Positions 12,495 to 23,348 of a stretch of DNA of 64,000 nucleotides are shown piece after piece. The position numbers were made by a program, and so were the translations under genes. Each line of letters opens with the position of its first letter. The stretch's first letter is position 1. This DNA is from Neoechinorhynchus agilis. Lineage: Eukaryota; Acanthocephala. The notes under the pieces are model-generated. The model ran no database searches. It had not been told where the DNA came from and saw nothing but the letters and a program-made list of their open reading frames with translations. The DNA lies in assembly GCA_051530055.1 (NCBI GenBank), contig CM121341.1, positions 18,600,001 to 18,664,000 on the forward strand, in the 5' to 3' direction.

Positions 12495-12945
12495 CCATAC
12501 GGAGTGTAGGACTGCCGATGTGTTATCCCGCCGTTGCCGCTGGGGTGCAAATGTGAATTCTTCGGACGTCATGGTCTCATCTGTAGAAAATCAGCCGTAG
12601 ATTCGCACGACATGCCGAAATTAACATGGTGCTGAGCCGGGCACTTGTTACGATACATGCCCCCAATATTTTGGAACCTGCCAACCTCTGTAGGGACGAC
12701 GGGCGTAGACCTGATGGGGTGACCGTATTTCCGTGGCGGGAGGGTAAATGCCTCCTCTGGGACGCCACTTGTGTCGATACACTCGCGGCCACCAATCTCA
12801 AGTTCTCGGTGGTTCAAGCTGGAGGTGCAACGAGCGCTGCGGAGGGACGGAAAACGGCAAAATACCTCGACTTAGCCCGAGCCCATGTGTTTGCACCCTT
12901 TGGAGTTGAGATCTACGGATCTCTTGGTAGCAAGTACCTTTAAAG
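12495..12945 (+). mobile_element. R2-type LINE, C-terminal endonuclease fragment
   Basis: Reads a cysteine-rich segment near 12520, G-R-H-G-L-I-C-R-K-S near 12570, and then R-R-P-D-G-V-T-V-F-P-W-R-E-G-K-C-L-L-W-D-A-T-C at about 12707-12775. The P-D followed 14 residues later by D is the signature of the restriction-like endonuclease at the C-terminus of R2/CRE-group LINEs. It ends at about 12940, at the outer boundary of the large inverted duplication. Confidence 0.75.
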
Positions 12946-13169
12946 TTCTATAAAAATTTGACAGAAGATTAAATTAAGTAATTGCTAAAAAAATGCTATT
13001 TTAAACTGCTGAATATTATGATGACCGATTTTTATAATTATTTTAAAATAAATTGTAAAAGCGAAAACCAGAACACCGAAATTTCTTAACCGGTAGTACG
13101 CCGTCAATATCAGAACGTATTTTCCGTTTGCACATTGCGGCACCGCTTCATTTTTGATCAGATTTTTGT

Positions 13170-13850
13170 AGCTCTACAGCAGTTTTTCCAACAATCCTTT
13201 GAACAGACGTTCGATAGACCATATAGGTTTCCTTCCACGCAGTTCCATATTTGATCTATTCGCCATCGTAATCAAGTTTGCATCGCCTTCGCCATAAAAT
13301 ATCGAGTTCTTCGATAATCCAAGATTGTTTTCCTCAAAAGCCAATATTTCACCCAAATCACAAAAATACATCATATGCTCAATTATTCTCGTCATCGGAA
13401 AATTATCCTCGTAAATGTAACTCTTAACATCACTTGTAAAATTCTCATAGTGAAATCGCTCTTCGGCGAGTACGTGGTCATGTTCGACTTCTGGTTCATC
13501 ATACGGATCATTGGCGTATCCCCCAGTGGACCACCACGAATTTCACCTCTTTGTCTAAGTTTCTGTAATCGTTCCTCCTTTTCATTTTGCTCTATGGCTT
13601 TCAAAAATAAATGATCCTCAAACGTTGGCGTGCTACATCCCATTCCCGGATGTTTTTCTTTAACAAATATATATTTAGCAATCTTGTCCTTGATCCATTC
13701 TGGGCCGTAGTTCAACGCCTTATTCCATATGAGCCATGATTTCCTCAGCACACCGATGCAGTATTTCATTATTATCCTCTTCGGAATATATACCAAGCTT
13801 CCTAACCACGAATTTAGCATCAGCCTAAACAAAAAGTGGGCAATGATAGC
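13170..13850 (-). pseudogene. Unidentified gene, frame-interrupted, left copy
   Basis: The minus strand reads three overlapping open pieces in different frames. The first is about 13820-13735 (A-D-A-K-F-V-V-R-K-L-G). The second is about 13740-13525 (W-I-K-D-K-I-A-K-Y, then K-E-R-L-type helical residues). The third is about 13520-13174 (N-D-P-Y-D-E-P-E-V-E, ending L-L-E-K-L-L). All look like real coding in composition. The frame changes sit at the same places in the right-arm copy, so they are older than the duplication or reflect splicing I cannot see. I do not recognise the family. Confidence 0.4.
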
Positions 13851-14183
13851 AAAAAGGATTCGGCGGAAATCTCGAGTAATCCCTCAAACGTTTATTTTTA
13901 CTGTTCGCTGCAGAAAAACGGTCAGCTGGTAGTATATCAGGAAAACTAAAACTCGGTTCTCATCATGAAATTAAATTTAAATTTCAAGTACCGGCAAGCT
14001 TAATGCTAATCGACGAAAAGTTTTTATATGAACTCACGTGGTTGTTCCAAATGATTTACTGCTAAGGCATCAACAACCAACATAGTAAACAAGAATGTTT
14101 GCCTTCCACAAATAACAGGTTCAAATGAATCGCTTCAATTTCGATATAAGCATTGCCATCTACAAGTAAAAAACGACTTTTCG

Positions 14184-14822
14184 ATGATATTGTTTTCAAG
14201 GATAGCTGTCGTTCTCCTTTTGCTCTTGAGCGTGTCAACAAGCTTCCAGTGGACTAATAACAGAATCCAATGGCTGCAAAATGGATTTCGAGAATTTCGA
14301 CCTGTGGAGGAACAACAATACAATGCGGTTTTCTATCAGGGCGCCAAATCTCCAGTGAAAATTATCGGTAATCGCCCGAGGCCACACCTCCATAGATTAT
14401 TTGGGGATCCGTCTATTCAATTCGCCATTTTTGAAGCTCCTCATGTTGAGGGCGATGTAGAGCCGTTTCTAACGGAATTATCTTCAGATAGCAAGAATGT
14501 GGACGAGCAAGCTAAAGCGACTCACACAGAACATGACACACCTAAAAAAGAAATTATTGAAATACTTATTGAAGCTCTTAAGAACATAAGAGACAATCAC
14601 AACTGGACAGTTGCAACGGAAGTTTCCTCTGAAGGACAAGCCAGTATAGATGCGTTTACTTCACCCGAAGAGTACTACGAACCGAACGTAGAAGATTTGA
14701 CAAGTCAGTGCGGATACGAGAATCGAATTCAAGTACTCAGCGATCTTCTTCGCCTAGAAGAACTTCGGTATCTCGCTTACCTTAAATCGCATGTTACAGA
14801 TACCCAAAGGCAACATATATGA
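14184..14822 (+). CDS. Secreted or membrane-anchored protein of unknown family, left copy
   Basis: 212 aa in a single open frame starting with ATG. Residues 1-20 (M-I-L-F-S-R-I-A then a run of V/L and S-V-S-T-S) form a signal peptide or signal anchor. The middle is acidic and rich in E, D and T (about 90-180), and the C-terminus is predicted helical (L-S-D-L-L-R-L-E-E-L-R). There is a single cysteine near residue 176, so no disulphide framework. No domain is recognisable. The second copy at 34677-35315 differs by one residue (H versus R near residue 70), and the frame is open in both. This supports a real gene, though the duplication is so young that conservation alone is weak evidence. Introns in the flanks cannot be excluded. 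Confidence 0.6.
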   Translation: MILFSRIAVVLLLLLSVSTSFQWTNNRIQWLQNGFREFRPVEEQQYNAVFYQGAKSPVKIIGNRPRPHLHRLFGDPSIQFAIFEAPHVEGDVEPFLTELSSDSKNVDEQAKATHTEHDTPKKEIIEILIEALKNIRDNHNWTVATEVSSEGQASIDAFTSPEEYYEPNVEDLTSQCGYENRIQVLSDLLRLEELRYLAYLKSHVTDTQRQHI

Positions 14823-15479
14823 TACGCTGAAGGCAATACCCTACTTTAACACCTAAATGCCAATTTTAATTATCTTTAGTAAAAATCATTTTAATCTAGA
14901 GTTTTACAGGTCGCCAATGGATATTACATAAGGAGCTGTGCCCGAGCACGAAGCCTACCAGGTTGCTATCAAATATTGGTTTGAAATGTTGACTCAAATA
15001 TTCGAGGTGTTCTAAAGTCCAAAGGATAATTTGATATTTGAACTATGTGGAGGAATTTTTATCGAAAATTCTTTGATAAAGTAACAACAGGTAAAAATCG
15101 ATATATTTCTGCGAGCAATACTAAAAATAGAACGGCAAAGCTAATATTTAAAGCTTCAAAAATACGGGCTTTTCTTATATCCTTACTAAATAATCTGTAC
15201 TCGCTTTTGTTAACAATTTTCAGTCGGTGTAAGATTAAGTTATGAATTCTAAGCAATTTAATAGGAAAAACGAAAACAAGAAATTCCTAACAAACGCCAA
15301 ATTTTGCTATTAATAAGTATTGTAAAATATTATTGTTTGGAAGTGAGATGGAAGATGATAAAAATCACTTCACTTGTTTAACAAAAAAAGGTTCATGTTT
15401 GCTCCGAATTAAGATTATTCAAAATAGTTTTTTACACTATCCAATCAATTGCCATAAAACTAACACGCTGTAGCGGATC

Positions 15480-18170
15480 TGGTTCTTCACCACAATCAAC
15501 CGATCTGTTTATGCCTGGGACTTCTCAGGTCACCACTGACTCAATTTCGAAACCTGATATCGTGCGGGTTCTGTCCAGGAATGCCCCGAAACGGATCCCA
15601 AAGGGCGCACGATATCAGGTCGCCAAAGCATTTACGGGTTTGCTCAACGATTGCCTCCAAAAGAACTGTGCGCCATCATGGACACGGCTCTTCGTATTCC
15701 CACGCTTAGTCCTTTGCACCAGCGATGATTCTTGGGTGTCTTTGACATCAACAATCAATGAAAGAGTGACCTCCTTCGAACAGATATTTAACAATTTCGA
15801 ATTGAAATTTCGCGAGGTTCGTAAGGAACGTCCGAAGGAAGGGTTTCGTTGCCGTTTTTCAAAGCGATCCCTGACTGAACGTGTTTCTTCGAAGGGGGCT
15901 GTTCGGTTATTGTTATCCTCCGACAGTTTTGCACAAGACGACAACGCTACACTACAAATACTCCGGCCAAAACACCCATGCAGTAGTGGCAGTTTTGAAA
16001 TCCCACCTCCTCCCATACAAGACAGGACACCCATTCAAATTTCAGAATTTAAAAAGGCCATCTCATCTTTTGTAAATGGATCCGGCCATGGGCTCGGCGG
16101 GCTAAGGCCTCAGCACCTGGAGGACATGATGTCCTTTACAACTGGTGAAGCAGCTCCCTAGAAACTGCGCTTTCTTGGATAGTCGGCCGCCTGACTGGAG
16201 AGGACCTGAATCCCGTTGCAAAAGACCTATTTTTCGTAGCATCATTATGTGCCCTCACAAAAAAAGAAGGTGGGATTCGTCCCATCGCCGTATCTTCGAC
16301 GATACGCCGACTTGCAGGAAAAATTCCCTGTAAACGTATCACAGAGAAAACCGGGCAGCAACTTCGCCCAGTCCAACTGGGCTGCTGCACACCCTGCCGG
16401 AAGCTATTGTCCACGCGCTTCGAAACTTTACTACGAGGAGTTCAGAGCCGCGCGTGATTCTTAAGTGTGATTTTAAGAATGCCTTTAACTCTCTCAATAG
16501 AGAAATCATGTTTTGCGCTATTAGGGATCACGCACCAGAAGCCTTTCAGTATTTTCTCAATGTCTACGGGGCCACGATTGGCCATCATTTGGTCCAAAAG
16601 AGAAGCGCAGCAAGGAGATCCTCTCGGTCCAATCGCATTCCCCTAAGTAAATCCAATCATTCCCATTCCAGCTTCAACGCTTGGTACTTGGATGACGCTA
16701 CGCTCGGAGGTGATCCCTCCGTTGTACTGCGCGATTTGGAGACGCTGATTAGGAGATCTCGAGAATGGGCATTGAGCTCAATGCTGGAAAGTGTGAGCTC
16801 CTAATAGTAAATATCGAAGACGCCGCCAAAGTCAAGGAGCTAATGGATGGGTTCGAGGCCGTAGCTCCAGGTCTGAAACTCGTGACTCCAGAGCAACTCA
16901 GCCTCCTGGGTAGTTGCGTCTTTGATTCAAATGTGGAAGCTGAGATCGGCCGTGTCATGCCGAAACTTTCGTTGCTGTGCGATAGGGTGAGCGCTCCCTC
17001 GGTTCATGAAGCGTTATTTCTGATAAAGAACGCACTCTTTATTCCCAAATTGTTATATAAGGTCCGCACAGCAACAATCTTAAAACATAAGGAAGGATTG
17101 GCTAAGCTCGACGACAAGATGAGGTCTTGTCTCGAGCGTATTTTACACGTCCAGCTCTCAGATGAGGCATGGCGACAAGCTTCATTGCCTGTGTCATCTG
17201 GGAGATAGGGCATTCGGGCGCTAGTAGACCTTACCTTGCCAGCCTTTCTTGGATCGTCTGAGGGGAGTCAATCTATAGCGAAGAAAATTTTGAGGGAAAA
17301 GTTTTTTCTTGACCAGGACTTTGTGGTGACAGTTGAATGGTGCAAGCAGACAGGCGCTAACCATGTTCCCGTGAATGACCTCAGACAGTCGATCTGGGAC
17401 AGCCCTCTCGTCGCTATAGCTCGCAGCTCCCTACTTTCAGGTTCTCGCGAATCGGGCGTGGTTGGAGGCTGTTCCTCTGGCATCTGTGGGAAGTCTTCTC
17501 ACTTGTGAGGTAACGAGGATCGCGGTGTCCTTAAGGTTTGGTCTCCCAATATGCACCCCGATCGCTGTCGATGTGGGTCTTTGGTTGAGGCTTTAGGCCG
17601 ACACGGTCTCCTTTGCCGAAAGTCAGGAGGAAGGTGTCATTCTGAGATGAATAGCGTAATTTCTCAGGCGTTGACAACGACGAACCTCACCAACATCTTG
17701 GAACCCGAACATCTTTGTCGACTAGACGGTCGTCGGGCTAGCCGAATTTAGGTCTTTCCGTATCGGGAGGGCAAATGCTTTCTCTGGGACGCCACGTGTG
17801 TGGACACCCTCGCAGTAAGCAACATTTCCTACTCTCTCAAAATCGCTGGAGGTGCAGCCAGTGTAGCGGAAGGGAGGACGGTAAGAAAATACAGGGATTT
17901 AGGAAGGGCCCGCTATTTTATCCCTTTCGGAGTAGACGTTTGGAGCGCTTGGCAGCTCTGCAATCACTCTGCTCCAGGATCTCTCGGAGAAATTGAAAGA
18001 AACGACCGGCGACACACGAGCAGGTGTATTCCCGCGACAAAATATCTCGCTCGCAGTACAATGAGGCAGTGCTGCTAGCGTCATAGCGACAGCCGAGGAA
18101 GGAGAGAAGCTAAGATTTAGCGGACGGTGGTGATTGCACGTTTTGTGCTTTATTATTGTAAAAGGGCATA
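15480..18170 (+). mobile_element. R2-type LINE, long decayed copy inside left arm
   Basis: Nearly full-length but decayed LINE. In order: I-V-R-V-L-S-R-N-A block (about 15555); a linker with G-L-G-G-L-R-P-Q-H-L (about 16095); RT with L-K-C-D-F-K-N-A-F-N-S-L-N (about 16460) and W-Y-L-D-D (about 16683); thumb region L-S-L-L-G-S-C (about 16900); W-D-S-P-L-V (about 17395); cysteine knuckle (about 17560); and a restriction-like endonuclease block ending D-A-T-C-V-D-T-L (about 17800). The 3' end near 18165 matches the end at 43455 (GCACGTTTTGTGCTT...ATTGTAAAA). The frame changes several times. It is absent from the right arm. Confidence 0.8.
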
Positions 18171-18189
18171 TTTCGTAAGAGCAAATCAA

Positions 18190-18770
18190 AGTAATGCTGG
18201 AGGCCTAACAAAGAACTGTCAGAAGAGGGTGTTCTTGATCCGGAACAGAGCCCCGTGTGAAGATAATTCATCAACTCGTTCGCACAGCACCGAAAGTTGC
18301 GGTTGAAGATTATCAATCTTGCTTCAACATTAGAACAAAAAATGCAGCTTCCTAGAAGACTCAACCGGTCTGGAGTGATCAATTCTATCCCAATGACCAG
18401 TTTCTAAAAATCTTTAACGATAGTTTGCCTGGACGAATCATCTTCTACGTTCATCACTAAAATCTCGAATTTCACAGCATCCAATTCAATGCCAATTTTC
18501 GCTGTCTCATGCGGTCGAAAGGCATTGAGTAAAATTCTCGTCAAAAGAACTTATTCGCCCTTTTATTTTTGTGGTCAGAGATCCCTCAGAAACATCAACA
18601 GCGGAAAACAATAGTTTAGGGAACGCAAAGAGACGCATCCACGACAACTCTGAGCTAATCTCGATGCTGTCCGTCAATAGAGAGGTGAATCTCTTTGCGG
18701 CCTGATATTGCGCGCCCCTTGGGATTCTTTTCAGAACGTTCCTGGGTAGAACTCGCACAATATTCACTAC
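18190..18770 (-). mobile_element. R2-type LINE fragment, shared by both arms (left)
   Basis: Minus-strand reading with I-V-R-V-L-P-R-N-V-L-K-R-I-P-R-G-A (18767-18507), then the thumb-region piece L-S-L-L-G-S-C-I-F (18382-18190). It is an older relative of the LINE at 15480-18170. It is part of the duplicated arms and recurs at 33361-33955. Confidence 0.7.
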
Positions 18771-19231
18771 AAATGGAATTTCATTTTGTACTGGTGCACA
18801 CCATCAATGGACTTAGGAGGTGAACTGGAACCATCCGCTTCGTGAATTACGGGATCCATGGCTCCTAAGAACTCCTGTTTTCGTCAGGGAGAAAATCCCA
18901 TCACAAACCTCGAGGATGCTGTTGAGAAGCTCGGCCGTGTGGTACCCTTGGCTGATGAAGTTAGAAGTTGAGCAATGATGATGTTCTCCTCCCTTGACTT
19001 ATTTTAGGCGGACAAGCTTCCCTCTTCATATTATGGTCTAGCATCAAGGTTCCGAGCGAAACGTGGAAACGGCATCGGTGTCGCCGGTAGTGCTGGCAGC
19101 CAGATATTCAATCATGAAAACAATCTAATATAGTCAACAAGAATTAAAGACCGAAAAATATTTCAGAAGACTAACTTCCGTCAAAAACAACCGACCTGAT
19201 AAATAATCTTTAGAAAATAACGCTAAACCGT

Positions 19232-19828
19232 TCAAATAAAATCATTGTCTATACCGTACTCTTGTTTCAGACTGTTCATCCTTTCGAATACCTCATTTCT
19301 CACGCGAATTGGCTGTTTGAACGGTCGTGCATTGCCACCGAATCTCAGCTGTCCCGATTCCTTTCGACCACCCAAACCACCACCAAACCTTCTTGGTCGC
19401 CATCCCGGTAGTCTGCCTCGACTAAACGCTTTCTCGGCAACCCAAACACGGTCCCCTAATACCTGCCGCCGAAATGTTGGATTCCTGCAAAACCTGTCGA
19501 CATCCTTGAAACTTCTGAGCTTCACAAAAGCATATCTCCTGCTATGTCCGGTTACGAAGTCTCTTATTAAATCAATGGATTCCACCCGCATGTGCCGGGA
19601 AAATACTTCCATCAAACATTTTTCAGTGTCGTTTAAATCCAATCTTCCAATAAATAATACTGGACCGAAGGCCCTTTCGTCAACTGGAGGATGTGGTTTA
19701 TGATTGTAAGCACGAGTTATGGCTTGATCATGAGGAATAAGTCCTGTGCTGTCAATAGTGCCAGCCATGAGTGGATCGTAGAATCCAAACTGAGTGCAGC
19801 GGCTAGGCCAAAAACGGGACGAGATCAT
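19232..19828 (-). CDS. SNRNP35: U11/U12 snRNP 35 kDa protein, left copy
   Basis: Minor-spliceosome protein that binds the U11 snRNP at U12-type 5' splice sites. 198-aa open frame. D-P-L-M-A-G-T-I-D at residues 18-26 matches the family start. One RRM spans about 55-132, with RNP2 V-L-F-I-G-R-L and RNP1 R-R-Y-A-F-V-K-L. Then follows the family's diagnostic tail, G-W-R-P-R-R-F-G-G-G-L-G-G-R-K-E-S-G-Q-L. The C-terminus is short and lacks the long Arg-rich tail of vertebrates. The ATG used here lies inside a possible 5' intron ending in CCTAG; a spliced start with an upstream exon (ATG near 19972) would replace the first nine residues. The copy at 32300-32896 differs by one residue (M versus V near 185). 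Confidence 0.92.
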   Translation of the reverse strand: MISSRFWPSRCTQFGFYDPLMAGTIDSTGLIPHDQAITRAYNHKPHPPVDERAFGPVLFIGRLDLNDTEKCLMEVFSRHMRVESIDLIRDFVTGHSRRYAFVKLRSFKDVDRFCRNPTFRRQVLGDRVWVAEKAFSRGRLPGWRPRRFGGGLGGRKESGQLRFGGNARPFKQPIRVRNEVFERMNSLKQEYGIDNDFI

Positions 19829-20219
19829 CTTTTGAACTCACCTTGTACACTACCAATAAAAGAACAAGTTCTTAGACCAATAAGTACTAACCTTACAAAG
19901 TATTCCGCTGATTCAGGTATCTGGAACAATCTCAGCTTGGTTGTGACGTAAAAACTGATATCTTCCGGGTACATCTCTAATACGTTATAAAAGTTTCACT
20001 GACCGACATGGAATATGAATTTTTAAATTTGCTGGGAATTTGAATATCTGAGTATTTTTTATCAGAGGAACGCTGACTCTGATCCGCATTCACAATATTT
20101 GATTAATAATAAGTTTATTTGATCTTTGGGTCCTCATAAACAACAATGCAGTTATTGATTTTGGAGCCGATTACGGGTTCGGTAGAGTGGTAGGGTTGAG
20201 AGGGGTTTTGATTGTTTAG

Positions 20220-20405
20220 GCATTTGGCGAGCTGAGGAAAATCAACTGCGCAAATCGATCGGACGACAAGCGCCCGGATGGCGTGACTATGGATCCGAGG
20301 AATATGCCTCCTATGGGACGCGCCTTGTACGGACACACCGGCAAAGTCAAACGCCAAAAGGAAAGGTTCGGGATCCGTGGTGGCAGCAGCGGAACAGACA
20401 GTCTA
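20220..20405 (+). mobile_element. R2-type LINE endonuclease scrap
   Basis: The plus strand reads R-P-D-G-V-T-M-D-P followed by a degraded D-A-x-C-T-D-T segment, the restriction-like endonuclease block of the same LINE family. Too short to say more. Confidence 0.5.
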
Positions 20406-20689
20406 AGTGGGGATCACTTCGATATCTAAATTCTACTCAAAAAAGTATTTTTGGAGGGAGAGCAAATATTAACAGAAATATATAAAATGACAAAAGGTTG
20501 AACTAACAATGTTATAACATTTGTCCTAAAGTATTCTTCGTTTATATCCGTATATCTGAGATATACAATCCTTTATGGACTCGTCGAGAATAATGGGTTT
20601 ACAAGTCAATAGTGTTGGCTCTAAAATTAGTACAGTCATATTATTTGAATAAGAATATTTTGCTGTGTTACTGCAATTTTTGCAAAATA

Positions 20690-21400
20690 TTATTTTGCTG
20701 AGATTGAGGCAGGTTGCAAACAATCAGTTTGGAACTCACTTCAGATTCTCGTGACCTGGTGAACCGAACTCGATTGGCGGCAGTCTGAACAAGAGAATCG
20801 GAATCTTGGCTCAACGCTATTCCAATCGCTTCTGTGGGCACCCTTCTCTCTGCCGAGACAGTAAGGATTGCAGTGACACTAAGACTTGGGATACCGCTGT
20901 ACACATCCCATCGCTGCCGTTGCGGAGCGACCGTGGAACCGTCGGGACGCCATGGGATCGTGTATCGGCAATCAGGCGGAAGGTACTCATAACACGCCGA
21001 AATGAACGCAATTCTAAGTCGTACCCTGAATACTGCTAATGCGTGTCGTAGACCGGACGGTGTCACAGAATTCCCGTGACAAGAAACGTTCGTGGACACG
21101 CTCTCCACCGTTAAACCAGGGAGCAGAGACCGCCGTTGAGGACCCAAAAAAGACAAAATACCGGGACCTGGATCGAAATCATTATTTCGTTCCCTTTGGC
21201 GCCGAGACACTCGGGTCGTTTGGTACCGCGGCGCGGGACTTAGTCAACAATTGTCCAAGAGATTCAAACGAATCACTGGCGATCCGAGGGCATGAGCATT
21301 CCTCCTACAAAACATCGGCATGGCCGTGCAACTGGAGAACGCTGCATCCGTCCTTTCGACGGTTACGCTAGGGCGGCAGCTGTGTGATTCAGAGCAGTGG
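20690..21400 (+). mobile_element. R2-type LINE, C-terminal fragment
   Basis: The plus strand, in shifting frames, reads W-L-N-A-I-P-I-A-S-V-G-T (about 20800), H-R-C-R-C-G-A-T-V...G-R-H-G-I (about 20910), R-R-P-D-G-V-T (about 21050), and I-T-G-D-P-R-A followed by the closing Q-L-E-N-A-A-S-V (about 21270-21350). This is the knuckle plus endonuclease end of the R2-type family. 20406-20690 is AT-rich and shows nothing recognisable. Confidence 0.7.
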
Positions 21401-21485
21401 TGTTAATAATCTAACGTGTTATATAAGTAAAGAAAACATTTCCCCCATTAAGTTCTTAACATGTTTGCAAAAAGTATCGTTTTGA

Positions 21486-22724
21486 TCAATCATTAACGTT
21501 TTGGTACATGTCGTCCAATGGAAATATTCCGACTGTATCATTTTCATAGCTCTTGCTTTTTTTCATTTTTTGAATGTTTTGATTTGCCATGAGCGGAATA
21601 TGCTTTGCTCTCTTAGACAGATAATCCTCTTTTTTCGTATGCCGCAGAAACCAACATGCCGGACAAAAATATTCTAGACAAGCCCTACAAAGTACATTAA
21701 GATTAACGCTTTTGGGCAATTCATTTTTATGGTTTCCGTAATGGTTGCCGCATAAAGAGCACACATTGTACAGAACGAGTGGATCGATTCTAAGTTTCGT
21801 ATTGAATAATGGACGTCGTATAAAAATGAATTGAGTGTTTATAGCAAGTCGATAGCTTTCTTTAGTCTGAAATGCGACCACTCCATCACCGGTAGGATAC
21901 TTATGTTGGTCAACTCTGATTTCTGCCTCAATTACCTCTCCAAAGATATCAGACATTGTTTGTGCCAAAAAAGTAGCCGAAATTCTTTCACTAAGCCAGC
22001 TTAGCGACACTGTCCGTCTCTCTCGCTCATCTAATGTAAGTGTATTACCATTTGAAGCACTTTGTAAAGCATAGTGGGCGTCATTGCAAATCCAAGGTAC
22101 CACTTCAAGAACGATTTGGCATTCATTAAGTTTATATTCGAACAAATACCTGCCGACTTTATCTATAAAGCATAACCGCAGGAGGCGTCGCACTTCGGAT
22201 TGGTTAGGAAAAATTCCAAATATGCCAATATTCTTTGCGTGTGAAGGAGATGACCATTCGATTGAGACATTCATTGGGGGATCAAGTGAACTGAAAATCT
22301 TGTGGATTTGGTGAATGTTTATTATTGAGCCAAACATGCGTAATAGAACTTTGGTTGATATTTCCGATTCCGTATTAATGACCGATGGAATTTCGTCGAT
22401 TTTCCACACAAGTTCTTCTTCGACGTTCACATCCGTACCAAGTTGATATCGATTGAAAAGTTCGTTGATCACATACTTCTGGGCGCCATGCAAAACGTCC
22501 GGATCGTCAGATTTCTGTTTACTGACGATTCGAATCGATTCTATTATAGTAGAAAGTACCTCGTTCTCAACATTATTTGTATCATTTGGTGGCGAAGTGC
22601 CGAAGCCAGGAGGAGGTGGCACACATACTTCATCGATATGATTGGTTATTTTTATAGATGATATGCAGTCTGGCAACCAATCTTTGAGCTCATCTACCGC
22701 CGTTTTCCCATGATCACCCATCAT
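21486..22724 (-). CDS. CPEB-family cytoplasmic polyadenylation element-binding protein
   Basis: RNA-binding translational regulator; family members control stored mRNAs in germ cells, early embryos and neurons. Intronless 412-aa frame. A P-P-P-P-G-F-G motif lies near residue 38. The first RRM region (about 130-215) is very divergent. The linker V-P-W-I-C-N-D leads to the second RRM (about 245-310), with D-I-F-G-E-V-I-E-A-E-I and H-K-Y-P-T-G-D-G-V-V-A-F, typical of CPEB RRM2. The C-terminal ZZ-type zinc domain (about 325-360) keeps C-S-L-C, C-R-A-C-L-E-Y-F-C-P-A-C-W and R-H. The N-terminus is short for the family. A 60-aa upstream frame (22903-22721) has a stop that overlaps the ATG (TAAATG). 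The subfamily is not resolved. Confidence 0.88.
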   Translation of the reverse strand: MMGDHGKTAVDELKDWLPDCISSIKITNHIDEVCVPPPPGFGTSPPNDTNNVENEVLSTIIESIRIVSKQKSDDPDVLHGAQKYVINELFNRYQLGTDVNVEEELVWKIDEIPSVINTESEISTKVLLRMFGSIINIHQIHKIFSSLDPPMNVSIEWSSPSHAKNIGIFGIFPNQSEVRRLLRLCFIDKVGRYLFEYKLNECQIVLEVVPWICNDAHYALQSASNGNTLTLDERERRTVSLSWLSERISATFLAQTMSDIFGEVIEAEIRVDQHKYPTGDGVVAFQTKESYRLAINTQFIFIRRPLFNTKLRIDPLVLYNVCSLCGNHYGNHKNELPKSVNLNVLCRACLEYFCPACWFLRHTKKEDYLSKRAKHIPLMANQNIQKMKKSKSYENDTVGIFPLDDMYQNVND

Positions 22725-23340
22725 TTAGCGCACTCGAATGAAACTCGATCACAGGGAAATTCCGGCAGCCCCCAGAACTTTGCTATACGTGTTTTCGCAC
22801 CAATGAGGATATCACGTTCTTCACCGATGTTGTAGATAATAGCGGTCCATTTATTCGTTCGTAAAACCAACCTTTTTGATTTTTCTATTGATAGATCATT
22901 CACACGTCTCGCCTTTAGACACCGTTTTAAACATCAGCAATTCGATTAGCTAAACGCAGTTCGAAAGGCGTGTAGTTTTTACCGCCTGACATATCAACAT
23001 TCAACATGACTAGTTTTTAACTCACAAATTGAGCTATCTGGAAAAACAAGCGTGCTAAAATCTTCGTTCGCCAAATTTAGGCTCAGTAGGCTTCTACTGT
23101 CATCGGATTCATCGTAAATGGCGCATTTTCAGTTTTATTAGTCTTGATTACTTCTAGCTACGAATAGGTAAATATTTGCTTTGGTTACTATTTTGAACCA
23201 AGGCTCAAATTCCGACAAAAGAGGTGGAAACAATGCCACCGTGAAAACCAAGCATTTAACATGTTTTCTAGATAGTATTTTCGCATAATATTTCCGTCGA
23301 ATCTTAAGCAACTGAACAAAATCAATTTATTTTTTAAGAT
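22725..23340. other. Spacer between CPEB and Pescadillo
   Basis: Holds a 60-aa minus-strand frame (22903-22721) that ends on the CPEB start and may be a 5' leader ORF or part of an upstream exon; I do not recognise it. The rest is AT-rich with nothing recognisable. An AATAAA for Pescadillo lies near 23329 on the minus strand. CPEB and Pescadillo are on the same strand. Confidence 0.4.
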
Positions 23341-23348
23341 TACGTCGA

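Larger units (their letters stand above)
12933..20195 (+). repeat. Large inverted duplication, left arm
   Basis: Reverse complement of 31962-36612. Shared in order: an unidentified gene (13170-13850), the 212-aa secreted protein, an old LINE fragment and the U11/U12-35K gene. Proteins in the two arms differ by about one residue each. This arm is longer because a 2.7-kb LINE (about 15480-18170) is present only here. The outer limit is near 12933, where the two sides stop matching. The inner limit is near 20195, after a 25-bp indel at about 20095. Confidence 0.92.

Noticed and set aside
15045-15256. Two overlapping 65-66 aa frames on opposite strands, present in both arms
   Set aside because: They are conserved only because the arms are near-identical. 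AT-rich, no recognisable content, and no reason to prefer either strand.
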